Notes: generated by a model not told the origin, from the sequence alone. Shown: positions 1-5,586, counted from the first letter of the stretch. The stretch is DNA of 5,764 nucleotides from an uncultured Oscillospiraceae bacterium (GCA_934661715.1 CAKUJL010000105.1:1-5764); one strand, 5' to 3'. Translations and numbers: made by a program.

Positions 1-1
1 G

Positions 2-469
2 TATTACCGCACGAACGAAAATTACACCGTCACGGCCATCAGCATGGACACGATGATCTCGTCAGTGGACTCGATGATGAACACGCTCTCCGTCGCCATT
101 TCGGTCATTGCGGGAATTTCGCTTCTCGTCGGCGGCATCGGCGTGATGAACATCATGCTCGTCTCCGTGACAGAGCGCACGCGCGAAATTGGAACCCGGA
201 AGGCGTTGGGCGCGACAAACGGCAACATCCGCGTGCAGTTCGTGGTCGAAAGCGTGATCATCTGCTTAATTGGCGGCGCGATCGGCATCGCCCTCGGCGC
301 GGTGATGGGCTACGTGGGAAGCGGGCTATTGCACAACGCGGTGCTTCCGAGCATCGGGGCGATTATGCTGGCGTTCTGCTTTTCTCTGGCCGTCGGCGTG
401 TTCTTCGGCTATTACCCCGCGAACAAGGCGGCGATGATGGACCCCATCGAGGCCCTGCGGTATGAGTAA
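2..469 (+). CDS. MacB/FtsX-family ABC transporter permease, C-terminal part (5' end outside window)
   Basis: The frame is open from the window edge and ends at TAA 467-469, giving about 155 residues of a longer protein. It shows the C-terminal FtsX permease domain of the MacB type. A first membrane segment is followed by the family signature with VGGIGVMNIMLVSVTERTREIG and RKALGA (about positions 128-210), then two more hydrophobic segments, and the typical tail PANKAAMMDPIEALRYE. In this family the permease pairs with a MacB-like ATPase, separate or fused, and works by mechanotransmission in export of peptides, drugs or lipids, or in envelope stress resistance. The substrate cannot be told from this fragment. 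The ATPase and any membrane-fusion partner would lie upstream, outside the window. The next gene has its own promoter, so this is probably the last gene of its operon. I see no convincing terminator directly after the stop. Confidence 0.9.
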   Translation, partial: YYRTNENYTVTAISMDTMISSVDSMMNTLSVAISVIAGISLLVGGIGVMNIMLVSVTERTREIGTRKALGATNGNIRVQFVVESVIICLIGGAIGIALGAVMGYVGSGLLHNAVLPSIGAIMLAFCFSLAVGVFFGYYPANKAAMMDPIEALRYE

Positions 470-514
470 GCGCGTTAAGCTTTCGTTAAGACGCGGGTCT
501 GCGGAAAAAAACGC

Positions 515-543
515 TTGCGCGGAAAGAAAATTCCTGCTATACT
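515..543 (+). promoter_or_regulatory. sigma-A promoter with extended -10 for the riboswitch-oadB transcript
   Basis: The -35 box is TTGCGC at 515-520 and the -10 box is TATACT at 538-543, separated by 17 bp. TGC sits immediately before the -10 and makes it an extended -10. Transcription should start near 550, only about 10 nt before the first helix of the RNA leader. This placement supports the leader being a dedicated 5' UTR of the downstream gene. Confidence 0.75.
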
Positions 544-558
544 TCGTCTATCATAATG

Positions 559-646
559 CAAGAGGAAGTAGCCGGCGGGAAACCGCGACAGATGGCGTCA
601 GAACGGCCCAATGGGCCCGCTGCTGGATGAAATGGCAAAACTCTGG
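559..646 (+). promoter_or_regulatory. yybP-ykoY manganese riboswitch aptamer
   Basis: I assign this by hand-folding and by comparison with the known architecture of the Mn2+-sensing yybP-ykoY class. The helices are: P1.1, 559-564 with 641-646; loop L1, GAAGUA 565-570 opposite AAAA 637-640; P1.2, GCC 571-573 with GGC 634-636; P2, GCGG 575-578 and CCGC 583-586 closed by a GAAA tetraloop; P3.1, 589-596 with 619-625 with one bulged A; loop L3, GUCAGAAC 597-604 opposite a single C618; P3.2, GGCCC 605-609 with GGGCC 613-617. The L1 segment reading GUAGC into P1.2 and the L3 CGUCA are the class hallmarks, since the two loops together bind the metal. L1 has GAAGUA where I recall GGAGUA as usual. P4 is reduced to at most two pairs (626-633). 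The 3' strand of P1.1 is also the left arm of the following terminator. Metal-stabilised P1 should therefore block termination and turn the gene ON at high Mn2+. Sequence length and topology agree well, but no covariance search was run. Confidence 0.8.
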
Positions 647-678
647 TTTTCGCATTGCGCGAGAGCCAGAGTTTTTTT
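637..678 (+). terminator. intrinsic terminator of the riboswitch expression platform
   Basis: A perfect 10-bp stem pairs AAAACTCTGG (637-646) with CCAGAGTTTT (666-675). The 19-nt loop contains a small CGC/GCG inner pairing. The stem runs into seven T residues at 672-678. It lies between the promoter and the oadB start, so it acts as an attenuator rather than an operon end. Positions 641-646 are shared with aptamer helix P1.1, so the two structures exclude each other. Confidence 0.85.
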
Positions 679-728
679 ACATTTTAAGCTGCTTTCTCAC
701 AAAGTCCTGAAAAGAAGGGGAGACCTGT

Positions 729-1850
729 ATGGAAATTCTGTATTCGAATCTCGGAAACCTGACGTGGCAGCAGGTTGTGATGTGGGCGATCGGCGGGCTT
801 CTTATCTACCTTGCCATCGCGAAGGACATGGAGCCGAGTCTGCTTCTGCCCCTGGGCTTCGGCGCGATATTGGTCAATCTTCCGATGTCCGGCGCGGTCG
901 ACCAGTGGGTCTCGGGCGTATTGGAGCGCGGGGCCCTGAGCGTTCTGTATGACGCGGGCATTGCAAACGAGCTGTTTCCGCTGATACTTTTCATCGGCAT
1001 CGGCGCGATGATCGACTTTGGGCCGCTTCTTAACAACCCGAAGCTCATGATCTTCGGCGCGGCGGCGCAGTTCGGCATTTTCTTCACGCTGTGTCTGGCC
1101 GGTATGTTCTTTGATCTTCCGGACGCGGCCTCCATCGCCATCATCGGAGCCGCAGACGGCCCGACGGCGATCGTGGTCGCGCAGAAACTGAACTCGCAGT
1201 ATCTCGGGCCCATCATGGTCGCGGCGTATTCGTATATGGCGCTCGTGCCGCTCATCCAGCCGCCGGTCATAAAGCTTCTGACGACGAAGCAGGAGCGGCT
1301 TATCCGGATGCCGTATGAGCAGAAGTCGGTCAGCAAGACGACGAAGATCCTCTTCCCGATCCTCACGACCATTGTCGCAGGTCTTGTTGCGCCCGCGTCC
1401 GTGAGCCTCGTGGGCTTTCTGATGTTCGGCAATCTGATCCGGGAGTGCGGCGTTCTCAATTCGCTTTCCGAGACGGCGCAGAAGGTGCTGGCGAACCTCA
1501 TTACGATCTTCCTCGGTATCACCATCGCCTCGCAGATGCGGGCCGAGCAGTTCTTGCAGCCGCAGACGCTTCTGATTCTGGGTCTGGGCCTGTTTGCGTT
1601 CGTGTTTGACACGGCGGGCGGCGTTTTGTTCGCGAAGTTCCTGAACCTTTTCTTAAAAAAGAAGATCAACCCCATGATCGGCGCGGCGGGCATTTCGGCC
1701 TTCCCGATGTCGGGCAGGATCGTGCACAAAATGGGCCTCAAGGAAGACCCGCAGAACTTCCTTCTGATGCACTCCATCGGCGTCAACGTCTCCGGCCAGA
1801 TCGCGTCCGTCATCGCAGGCGGCTTGATTTTGAACTTTTTCATGAAATAA
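729..1850 (+). CDS. oadB: OadB/GcdB/MmdB-type sodium ion-translocating decarboxylase beta subunit
   Basis: This 373-residue, very hydrophobic protein has the length of the beta subunits of Na+-pumping oxaloacetate, glutaconyl-CoA and methylmalonyl-CoA decarboxylases. Those subunits couple decarboxylation of carboxybiotin to Na+ export across the cytoplasmic membrane. Signatures seen are GAADGPTAIVVAQKL (140-154), the GFLMFGNLIRECGV segment (229-242), and NPMIGAAGISAFPMSGRIV (314-332) followed by NFLLMHSIGVNVSGQI. By spacing, D143, Y169, N314, S323 and R330 match the Na+/proton-coupling residues D203, Y229, N373, S382 and R389 of Klebsiella OadB, so the ion path looks intact. The start at 729 has a strong site, AAGGGGAG, 6 nt upstream. 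A small OadG-like gene follows after 12 nt. No alpha subunit or biotin carrier is adjacent, so the natural substrate is open. The gene lies behind a candidate Mn2+ riboswitch, which is unexpected for a decarboxylase. Membership of the family is secure; the specific decarboxylase activity is not. Confidence 0.9.
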   Translation: MEILYSNLGNLTWQQVVMWAIGGLLIYLAIAKDMEPSLLLPLGFGAILVNLPMSGAVDQWVSGVLERGALSVLYDAGIANELFPLILFIGIGAMIDFGPLLNNPKLMIFGAAAQFGIFFTLCLAGMFFDLPDAASIAIIGAADGPTAIVVAQKLNSQYLGPIMVAAYSYMALVPLIQPPVIKLLTTKQERLIRMPYEQKSVSKTTKILFPILTTIVAGLVAPASVSLVGFLMFGNLIRECGVLNSLSETAQKVLANLITIFLGITIASQMRAEQFLQPQTLLILGLGLFAFVFDTAGGVLFAKFLNLFLKKKINPMIGAAGISAFPMSGRIVHKMGLKEDPQNFLLMHSIGVNVSGQIASVIAGGLILNFFMK

Positions 1851-1862
1851 GGAGGAAAAGAT

Positions 1863-1991
1863 ATGCAGTTTCACCCTGAAAAATTTGTAGAGCTTCTTTC
1901 CTACATGGCAACCGGCATGCTCGGCATCTTCCTCGTCATGGCCGCCATCATCGTCATCACCGTGCTGCTCAACCGGTTCACCAAGAAATAG
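1863..1991 (+). CDS. small single-helix membrane protein, OadG (gamma subunit)-like
   Basis: This 42-residue ORF starts at ATG 1863 and ends at TAG 1989-1991. A perfect GGAGG (1851-1855) lies 7 nt upstream and begins directly after the oadB stop. The N-terminal 12 residues are amphipathic, one transmembrane helix covers about residues 16-37 (rich in M, G, I, V and L), and the end is basic (NRFTKK). The GMLGIF-LV pattern in the helix resembles the GM..VF..L motif of sodium-pump gamma subunits. In known complexes the gamma subunit packs against beta and anchors alpha through a C-terminal cytoplasmic tail. That tail is missing here, so the protein could stabilise the beta subunit but lacks the usual alpha-docking part. 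Position directly behind oadB is the strongest argument for the assignment. It is short enough to be missed by ORF cut-offs. Confidence 0.75.
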   Translation: MQFHPEKFVELLSYMATGMLGIFLVMAAIIVITVLLNRFTKK

Positions 1992-2028
1992 TTTTTTCTG
2001 TCGCACTAGATGCTTACACTGCACCCAT

Positions 2029-2234
2029 CAAAGGCTCCCCTTGCGGCAAGGGGCCGATTCCCCCTATCAGGGGGAAATGTCCCGAAGGGACAAAGAGGGT
2101 AGGGACGCTGGCGCCGAAGGCGTCTGAGGGGATTGAACGTTGGTTGCCCGACGCAGTTGGCGTTTCGGAAGTGCCTACCGCACAATCCCTCAGTCAGCTT
2201 CGCTGACAGCTCCCTTTACACAAAGGAGCCTTTG
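2029..2234. repeat. palindrome-rich intergenic element with terminal inverted repeats (MITE/REP-like)
   Basis: The 312-bp gap between the OadG-like gene and the rnpB terminator holds no gene but much symmetry. The ends match as inverted repeats, CAAAGGCTCC (2029-2038) and GGAGCCTTTG (2225-2234). The similarity continues imperfectly inwards for about 28 nt and outwards through GCACC/GGTGC. Inside are a CCCCTTGCGGCAAGGGG hairpin (2037-2053), TTCCCCC/GGGGGAA (2058-2064 and 2070-2076), TGTCCC/GGGACA (2078-2083 and 2087-2092), GACGC/GCGTC (2104-2108 and 2120-2124), CTGAGGGGATTG (2124-2135) against CAATCCCTCAG (2183-2193), and GTCAGC/GCTGAC (2193-2198 and 2202-2207). A short CCTTTGGTGC is repeated at 2229-2238 and 2248-2257. 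Such non-coding palindromic units are common as dispersed repeats in Clostridia. No transposase is present. I cannot show copy number from one window. Confidence 0.65.
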
Positions 2235-2303
2235 GTGCCTAAGAATCCTTTGGTGCAATCGAAGGGCAGACAAAGAGTTGTCCACCCCTACGAGAGGCGA
2301 AAT

Positions 2304-2334
2304 AAGCGCCCCATGCCATTGGCATGGGGCGCTT
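2304..2334 (-). terminator. intrinsic terminator of rnpB
   Basis: A perfect 14-bp palindrome runs from AAGCGCCCCATGCC (2304-2317) to its complement at 2321-2334, with a 3-nt loop. On the minus strand it lies immediately after the 3' strand of rnpB helix P1 and is followed by CTTATTT, an imperfect U-tract. Being symmetric, the hairpin may also slow plus-strand transcription arriving from the oadB unit, although that strand has only a GCTTTG tail. Confidence 0.75.
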
Positions 2335-2335
2335 T

Positions 2336-2890
2336 GCGATCGGGACTATAAGCCGGGTTCTGTGATCGACAGTCATCTATCTAGGCGCATCGTTGCCAAT
2401 GCGCTCCAGCCACCTCCTCGGAAACAGCCGGGCAGGCCTTGTTTCCTCCACGGTGTTGCTCCGGATAGAGTTTACAGCAACGGACGCTTCCACGCCGATG
2501 CGTGCGCTCTTACCGCACGTTTCCACCCTTACCTCGTTCGTCGAAAGAAACTCCATATCCTTCGCAGTGCCGCAAAGCGGCACTGCTCATACATTCCGTT
2601 CTTTCTCCTCTGCCGTCAAAGCAGGGGCTTTGCCGGCTGGGGGACGGGAGAACGGTTTTCGTTCTCTCTCCTCTGCTGCCAAAGCTGGGCCTTGCCGGCT
2701 GATTTGCGCAGATGGGAAACACTCCTGCAGTTTCCCATGCTGGTATAAAGGACGAGGCGGTATATTTCTGTTGCACTTTTCCTCAGATCGCTCTGGGCGG
2801 GCGTTACCCGTTATCCTTGCCCTGTGGAGCCCGGACTTTCCTCATGATGCGGCCGTTGGGCCGCACCCCGCGACTGTCCGTCCCGGTCGC
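2336..2890 (-). ncRNA. rnpB: RNase P RNA (bacterial type A-like) with enlarged P8/P9 region
   Basis: This is the catalytic RNA of RNase P, which removes 5' leaders from tRNA precursors. On the minus strand the hallmark GAGGAAAGTCCGGGCTCC and the following ACAGGGCA occur at about 2818-2846. GTAAGGGTGGAAAC, then GTGCGGTAAGAGCGCA (P10/P11), occur at about 2505-2532. GTAAACTC with CCGGAGCAA occurs near 2450-2475. The 3' end carries AGATAGATGAC and CAGAACCCGGCTTATAG (about 2347-2387). Ends were set by helix P1, formed by 2880-2890 with 2336-2346 with a single T/C difference. P3 is visible as GTGCGGCC and GGCCGCA around 2849-2867. The gene is about 555 nt, clearly longer than the usual 350-400. The excess lies between ACCGCC (2756-2761) and the P10 strand (near 2533). 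Its own promoter lies at 2897-2925 and a terminator follows. Identity is secure; the exact mature ends are approximate. Confidence 0.96.
2597..2701 (-). repeat. two direct copies of a ~43-nt hairpin repeat inside the rnpB expansion
   Basis: Copy 1 (2597-2639) and copy 2 (2660-2701) are offset by 63 nt and share CGTTCT-TCTCCTCTGC, CAAAGC and TTGCCGGCTG blocks, with a handful of substitutions. Each copy can form a hairpin. Copy 1 pairs GCCG and CAAAGC arms (2612-2637) with one mismatch. Copy 2 keeps the CAAAGC arm only if a G-U pair is allowed in the minus-strand RNA. The spacer between the copies forms another hairpin, GAGAACG/CGTTCTC (2648-2654 and 2660-2666). Confidence 0.7.
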
Positions 2891-2896
2891 GCGTTT

Positions 2897-2925
2897 ATTG
2901 TACTTGATTGGGCGCGAAATGTCAA
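2897..2925 (-). promoter_or_regulatory. rnpB: sigma-A promoter of rnpB
   Basis: Read on the minus strand, a perfect -35 TTGACA (2925 to 2920) and a -10 TACAAT (2902 to 2897) are separated by 17 bp. Transcription would start near 2890, exactly at the first base of helix P1. This near-consensus promoter fits an abundant housekeeping RNA. Its -35 lies only 5 bp from the -35 of the divergent murD promoter. Confidence 0.9.
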
Positions 2926-2930
2926 ACAAG

Positions 2931-2959
2931 TTGCAATTTTTTTCTGAGAAGGATATAAT
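2931..2959 (+). promoter_or_regulatory. sigma-A promoter of the murD-ispD-ispF operon
   Basis: TTGCAA (2931-2936) and a perfect TATAAT (2954-2959) are spaced by 17 bp. Transcription should begin near 2966, about 25 nt before the murD start. It is arranged back-to-back with the rnpB promoter. Confidence 0.88.
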
Positions 2960-2990
2960 GGAAACAACTTCATATAAAGAGGCTTTGACC

Positions 2991-4367
2991 ATGAATGAAA
3001 AGGTTGCAAACTATTTTGACGCTCTGAAGGGCAAGCGCATTGCCGTCCTCGGCATCGGCGTTTCAAACCGGCCGCTCATCCGGATGCTGCTTGCGCGTGG
3101 ACTGACGGTTCTCGCGTGCGACAAGACGCCGCGGGAGAAGCTGGATGGCGACGTGTTGGACCTCGAGCGCATGGGCGCGACGCTGCACGTGGGAGACGGG
3201 TATCTCGACGGCGTGCAGGCCGATGTCGTTTTCCGCACACCGGGGATGCACCCGGATATTCCGGCACTCAGGCAGCTGCGCGAGGCCGGTGCGGTCGTGA
3301 CGAGCGAGATGGAGGCGTTTTTTGCCGTCTGCCCGTGCAGAATTATCGCGGTCACCGGCTCAGACGGCAAGACGACGACCACAACGCTCATTTCTGAAAT
3401 TCTCAAACACGCGGGCTACACCGTCTGGCTCGGCGGCAACATCGGAACGCCGCTTCTGCCGCTGGCAGAGCAAATGCAGCCCACGGATATTGCCGTCGTG
3501 GAGCTCTCGTCGTTCCAGCTCATGGGCATGACGCAGTCGGCGGATATCGCGGTGGTGACGAATCTGGCGCCCAACCATCTGGACGTGCACAAGGACATGG
3601 CCGAGTATATCGCGGCGAAGGAAAACGTGTATCTGCACCAATCGAAAACCGGCAAGCTGGTCGTGAACATGGATAACGCCATCACCGATTCCTTTGCCGA
3701 AAAAGCGCCCGGTACGGTCGAAAAATTCTCGCGGCTCTCAAAGCCTCAAAACGGCGTGTGGCTGGAAAACGGGATCATTTACCGCAATGGACGCGAGATC
3801 ATGCCGGCTCAAGATATCAAAATTCCCGGCGTTCACAACATCGAAAACTACATGGCCGCGGCCTGCGCGACGGAAGGGCTGGCGACGGACGCGGATGTGG
3901 ATTTTGTCGCGCGGAATTTCGGCGGCGTGGAGCACCGCATCGAGCTCGTGCGCGAGCTGCATGGGGTGAAGTATTACAACGACTCCATCGCCTCGAGCCC
4001 GTCGAGAACGATCGCGGGTCTGCATTCTTTTAAGCAGAAGGTCATTCTGATCGCGGGCGGCTATGACAAGCACATTCCCTTTGACGCGCTGGGGCCGGAA
4101 ATTTGCGGGCACGTGAAAACGCTGGTGCTCTGCGGCGCGACGGCGGAGAAAATCCGGACAGCGGTTCTGAATGCGCCGGAATATGTGGAGGGAAAGCCCG
4201 AGATTCTTGAAGCGGGAAATCTTCGCGAGGCGGTCGAGCTGTCGCAGAAGGCGGCGGCCGCGGGCGATATCGTGACACTCAGCCCTGCGTGCGCGGCGTT
4301 TGACCAGTTCAAGAATTTCGCCGTGCGCGGCAGGACCTTCAAGGAAATCGTAAACAGCCTTACGTAA
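2991..4367 (+). CDS. murD: UDP-N-acetylmuramoyl-L-alanine--D-glutamate ligase MurD
   Basis: MurD is a cytoplasmic Mur ligase that adds D-glutamate to UDP-MurNAc-L-Ala using ATP. The 458-residue product has the family's three-domain layout. An N-terminal Rossmann-like UDP-binding domain comes first (KRIAVLGIGVSNRPL, 15-29). The central ATPase domain has the P-loop TGSDGKTTTTT (122-132), ELSSFQL (171-177) and NLAPNHLDVH (191-200), with AAK giving K210 at the position of the carbamylated lysine. The C-terminal domain has GVEHRIE (312-318), YNDSIASSPSRT (329-340), GGYDKHIPF (356-364) and SPACAAFDQFKNFAVRGRTFKEIV (431-454). The frame is open far upstream, across rnpB, but ATG 2991 is chosen because it follows AAAGAGG (2976-2982). 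The next upstream ATG (2958) overlaps the promoter -10 box. It is the first gene of an operon with ispD, whose ribosome site starts right at the murD stop. All key residues are present. Confidence 0.97.
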   Translation: MNEKVANYFDALKGKRIAVLGIGVSNRPLIRMLLARGLTVLACDKTPREKLDGDVLDLERMGATLHVGDGYLDGVQADVVFRTPGMHPDIPALRQLREAGAVVTSEMEAFFAVCPCRIIAVTGSDGKTTTTTLISEILKHAGYTVWLGGNIGTPLLPLAEQMQPTDIAVVELSSFQLMGMTQSADIAVVTNLAPNHLDVHKDMAEYIAAKENVYLHQSKTGKLVVNMDNAITDSFAEKAPGTVEKFSRLSKPQNGVWLENGIIYRNGREIMPAQDIKIPGVHNIENYMAAACATEGLATDADVDFVARNFGGVEHRIELVRELHGVKYYNDSIASSPSRTIAGLHSFKQKVILIAGGYDKHIPFDALGPEICGHVKTLVLCGATAEKIRTAVLNAPEYVEGKPEILEAGNLREAVELSQKAAAAGDIVTLSPACAAFDQFKNFAVRGRTFKEIVNSLT

Positions 4368-4378
4368 AGGAGAAACAT

Positions 4379-5116
4379 ATGCAGCTGGCAGATTCCCTCC
4401 GCAAGGTGCGGCAGGTGAAAAACACGCTTTCGCACCCATCCTGCGCGGCGGTTATCGTCGCGGCGGGCTCGAGCGCACGCATGGGCGGGACGGACAAAAT
4501 GCTTTCCGAGCTCGGGCGTCTTCCGGTCCTGAGCCGGACGCTGCGGGTCTTTGACGATCATCCGATGATCGACACCATCATCGTCGTGGCACGCGAGGAC
4601 CGGCTGGCGAAAATCAGCAGGGTGTGCTCGCCGTATGCAAAGGTGCGCATTGTCGTGCCCGGCGGCGAAACGCGGCAGGATTCCGTGCTGAACGGACTGG
4701 AGGCCGTGCCGGAGGAATATCAGCTCGTCGCGGTGCATGACGGGGCAAGGCCGCTGGTCACGCCTTCGGTCATCGAAAAGGCCATTTTGAAGGCGGCAAA
4801 ATTCGGCGCGGCGGCCCCGGCCATTCCGGTCAAGGACACCATCAAGGTCTCGAGATCCGGCGGCGTCGACGAAACGCCAGACCGCAAAACGCTTTTCGCC
4901 GTGCAGACGCCGCAGGTGTTTGACCGCGAGCTGCTGCTGGGTGCGCTTCAGAACGCGAAGGAGAAAAACCTCGCGGTCACGGACGACTGCTCGGCGGTCG
5001 AGGCGCTGGGCATGACGGTGCTGCTGACGGACGGCGACGAGGAGAATATCAAAATTACGACGCCTCTGGATTTAGAGCTTGCGGAGGCGATTTTGAAACG
5101 GAGGGGTGCGCTTTGA
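4379..5116 (+). CDS. ispD: 2-C-methyl-D-erythritol 4-phosphate cytidylyltransferase IspD
   Basis: IspD transfers CMP from CTP to MEP, the third step of the MEP isoprenoid pathway, in the cytoplasm. The 245-residue protein shows AAGSSARMG (28-36) with K40 for the CTP site, [14 protein letters not shown] (94-107), VHDGARPL (119-126), VKDTIK (151-156), QTPQVF (176-181), [11 protein letters not shown] (201-211) and the C-terminal [14 protein letters not shown]. It carries about 20 extra residues before the usual AAVIVAAG start. No nearer start with a good ribosome site is evident, and AGGAG (4368-4372) sits 6 nt before ATG 4379, so the extension is kept. It follows murD by 11 nt and overlaps ispF by 4 nt. 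IspD and IspF are separate here, not fused as in some other bacteria. Confidence 0.96.
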   Translation: MQLADSLRKVRQVKNTLSHPSCAAVIVAAGSSARMGGTDKMLSELGRLPVLSRTLRVFDDHPMIDTIIVVAREDRLAKISRVCSPYAKVRIVVPGGETRQDSVLNGLEAVPEEYQLVAVHDGARPLVTPSVIEKAILKAAKFGAAAPAIPVKDTIKVSRSGGVDETPDRKTLFAVQTPQVFDRELLLGALQNAKEKNLAVTDDCSAVEALGMTVLLTDGDEENIKITTPLDLELAEAILKRRGAL

Positions 5117-5586
5117 GAATCGGACACGGATACGATGTGCACCGGCTTGTCTCCAACCGGAAGCTCATCTTAGGCGGCGTGGAAATTCCGTTTGAGAAGG
5201 GGCTTGACGGGCACTCGGACGCGGATGTTCTGGTGCACGCGGTGATGGACGCGATGCTCGGCGCGCTCGCTTTGGGAGATATCGGAAAGCTGTTTCCGGA
5301 CAACGACGACGCGTATCTCGGCGCGGACAGCATCGTTTTACTCAAAAGGGTGCGCGAGGTTCTGGCGCAAAACGGCTGGCGGATTTCGAATCTGGACGCG
5401 ACGGTCATCGCGCAGAGGCCGAAGCTGGCCCCGTTTATCGACACCATGCGGGAAAATATTGCCCTGGCCCTGCAAACAGACGTTTCCAATGTCAGCGTCA
5501 AGGCGACGACCGAGGAAAGGCTCGGCTTCACGGGCTCGGGCGAGGGGATCGCGGCGCACGCGGTGTGCCTCATCGAGCGCGTATGA
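5113..5586 (+). CDS. ispF: 2-C-methyl-D-erythritol 2,4-cyclodiphosphate synthase IspF
   Basis: IspF closes the cyclodiphosphate ring of CDP-ME 2-phosphate, releasing CMP, in the MEP pathway. The enzyme is a trimer with one metal ion per active site. The 157 residues equal the family norm. GHGYDVH (4-10) gives metal ligands D8 and H10. [28 protein letters not shown] (31-58) gives the third ligand H42. FPDND (61-65), [11 protein letters not shown] (95-105) and the C-terminal [22 protein letters not shown] (130-151) complete the signature. The start is TTG 5113, a rare codon, supported by GGAGG (5100-5104) 8 nt upstream and by conservation of the N-terminus right at this codon. Its TTG overlaps the ispD stop in TTGA, so the two are probably translationally coupled. 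Confidence 0.97.
   Translation: MRIGHGYDVHRLVSNRKLILGGVEIPFEKGLDGHSDADVLVHAVMDAMLGALALGDIGKLFPDNDDAYLGADSIVLLKRVREVLAQNGWRISNLDATVIAQRPKLAPFIDTMRENIALALQTDVSNVSVKATTEERLGFTGSGEGIAAHAVCLIERV

Noticed and set aside
559..646. Na+-I (DUF1646) riboswitch as the identity of the leader
   Set aside because: A sodium sensor would suit a sodium pump, but the order of helices, the GUAGC/L1 segment and the CGUCA L3 loop fit yybP-ykoY in detail. I could not match a Na+-I consensus from memory. A covariance search with both models would settle it.
462..952. Two plus-strand ORFs (462-710 and 611-952) around the leader
   Set aside because: They run through the promoter, riboswitch and terminator or into the oadB start in another frame, with no family features.
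806..1843. 345-codon open frame on the minus strand opposite oadB
   Set aside because: It is an antisense shadow of a GC-rich membrane protein gene. The product is rich in R, P and S without domain motifs, and the plus strand encodes a clear family member.
1971..2000. Terminator at the oadG-like stop (T-run after TAG)
   Set aside because: The T-run at about 1992-1997 is not preceded by a stable hairpin; only a short AACCGGTT palindrome lies nearby.
2029..2240. CRISPR array
   Set aside because: The repeats are inverted and unequal, with no regular repeat-spacer period.
2133..2947. Several plus- and minus-strand ORFs of 62-202 codons between the OadG-like gene and murD
   Set aside because: They overlap rnpB and the palindromic repeat, have no convincing ribosome sites, and look like translated RNA-gene and repeat sequence.
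2712..2990. Upstream extension of the murD frame by 93 codons
   Set aside because: It crosses rnpB and both promoters. The extended residues have no MurD homology, and ATG 2991 has a proper ribosome site.
3738..4738. Long minus-strand ORFs opposite murD and ispD
   Set aside because: They are shadow frames of strongly conserved plus-strand enzymes, with compositions dominated by R, H and P.
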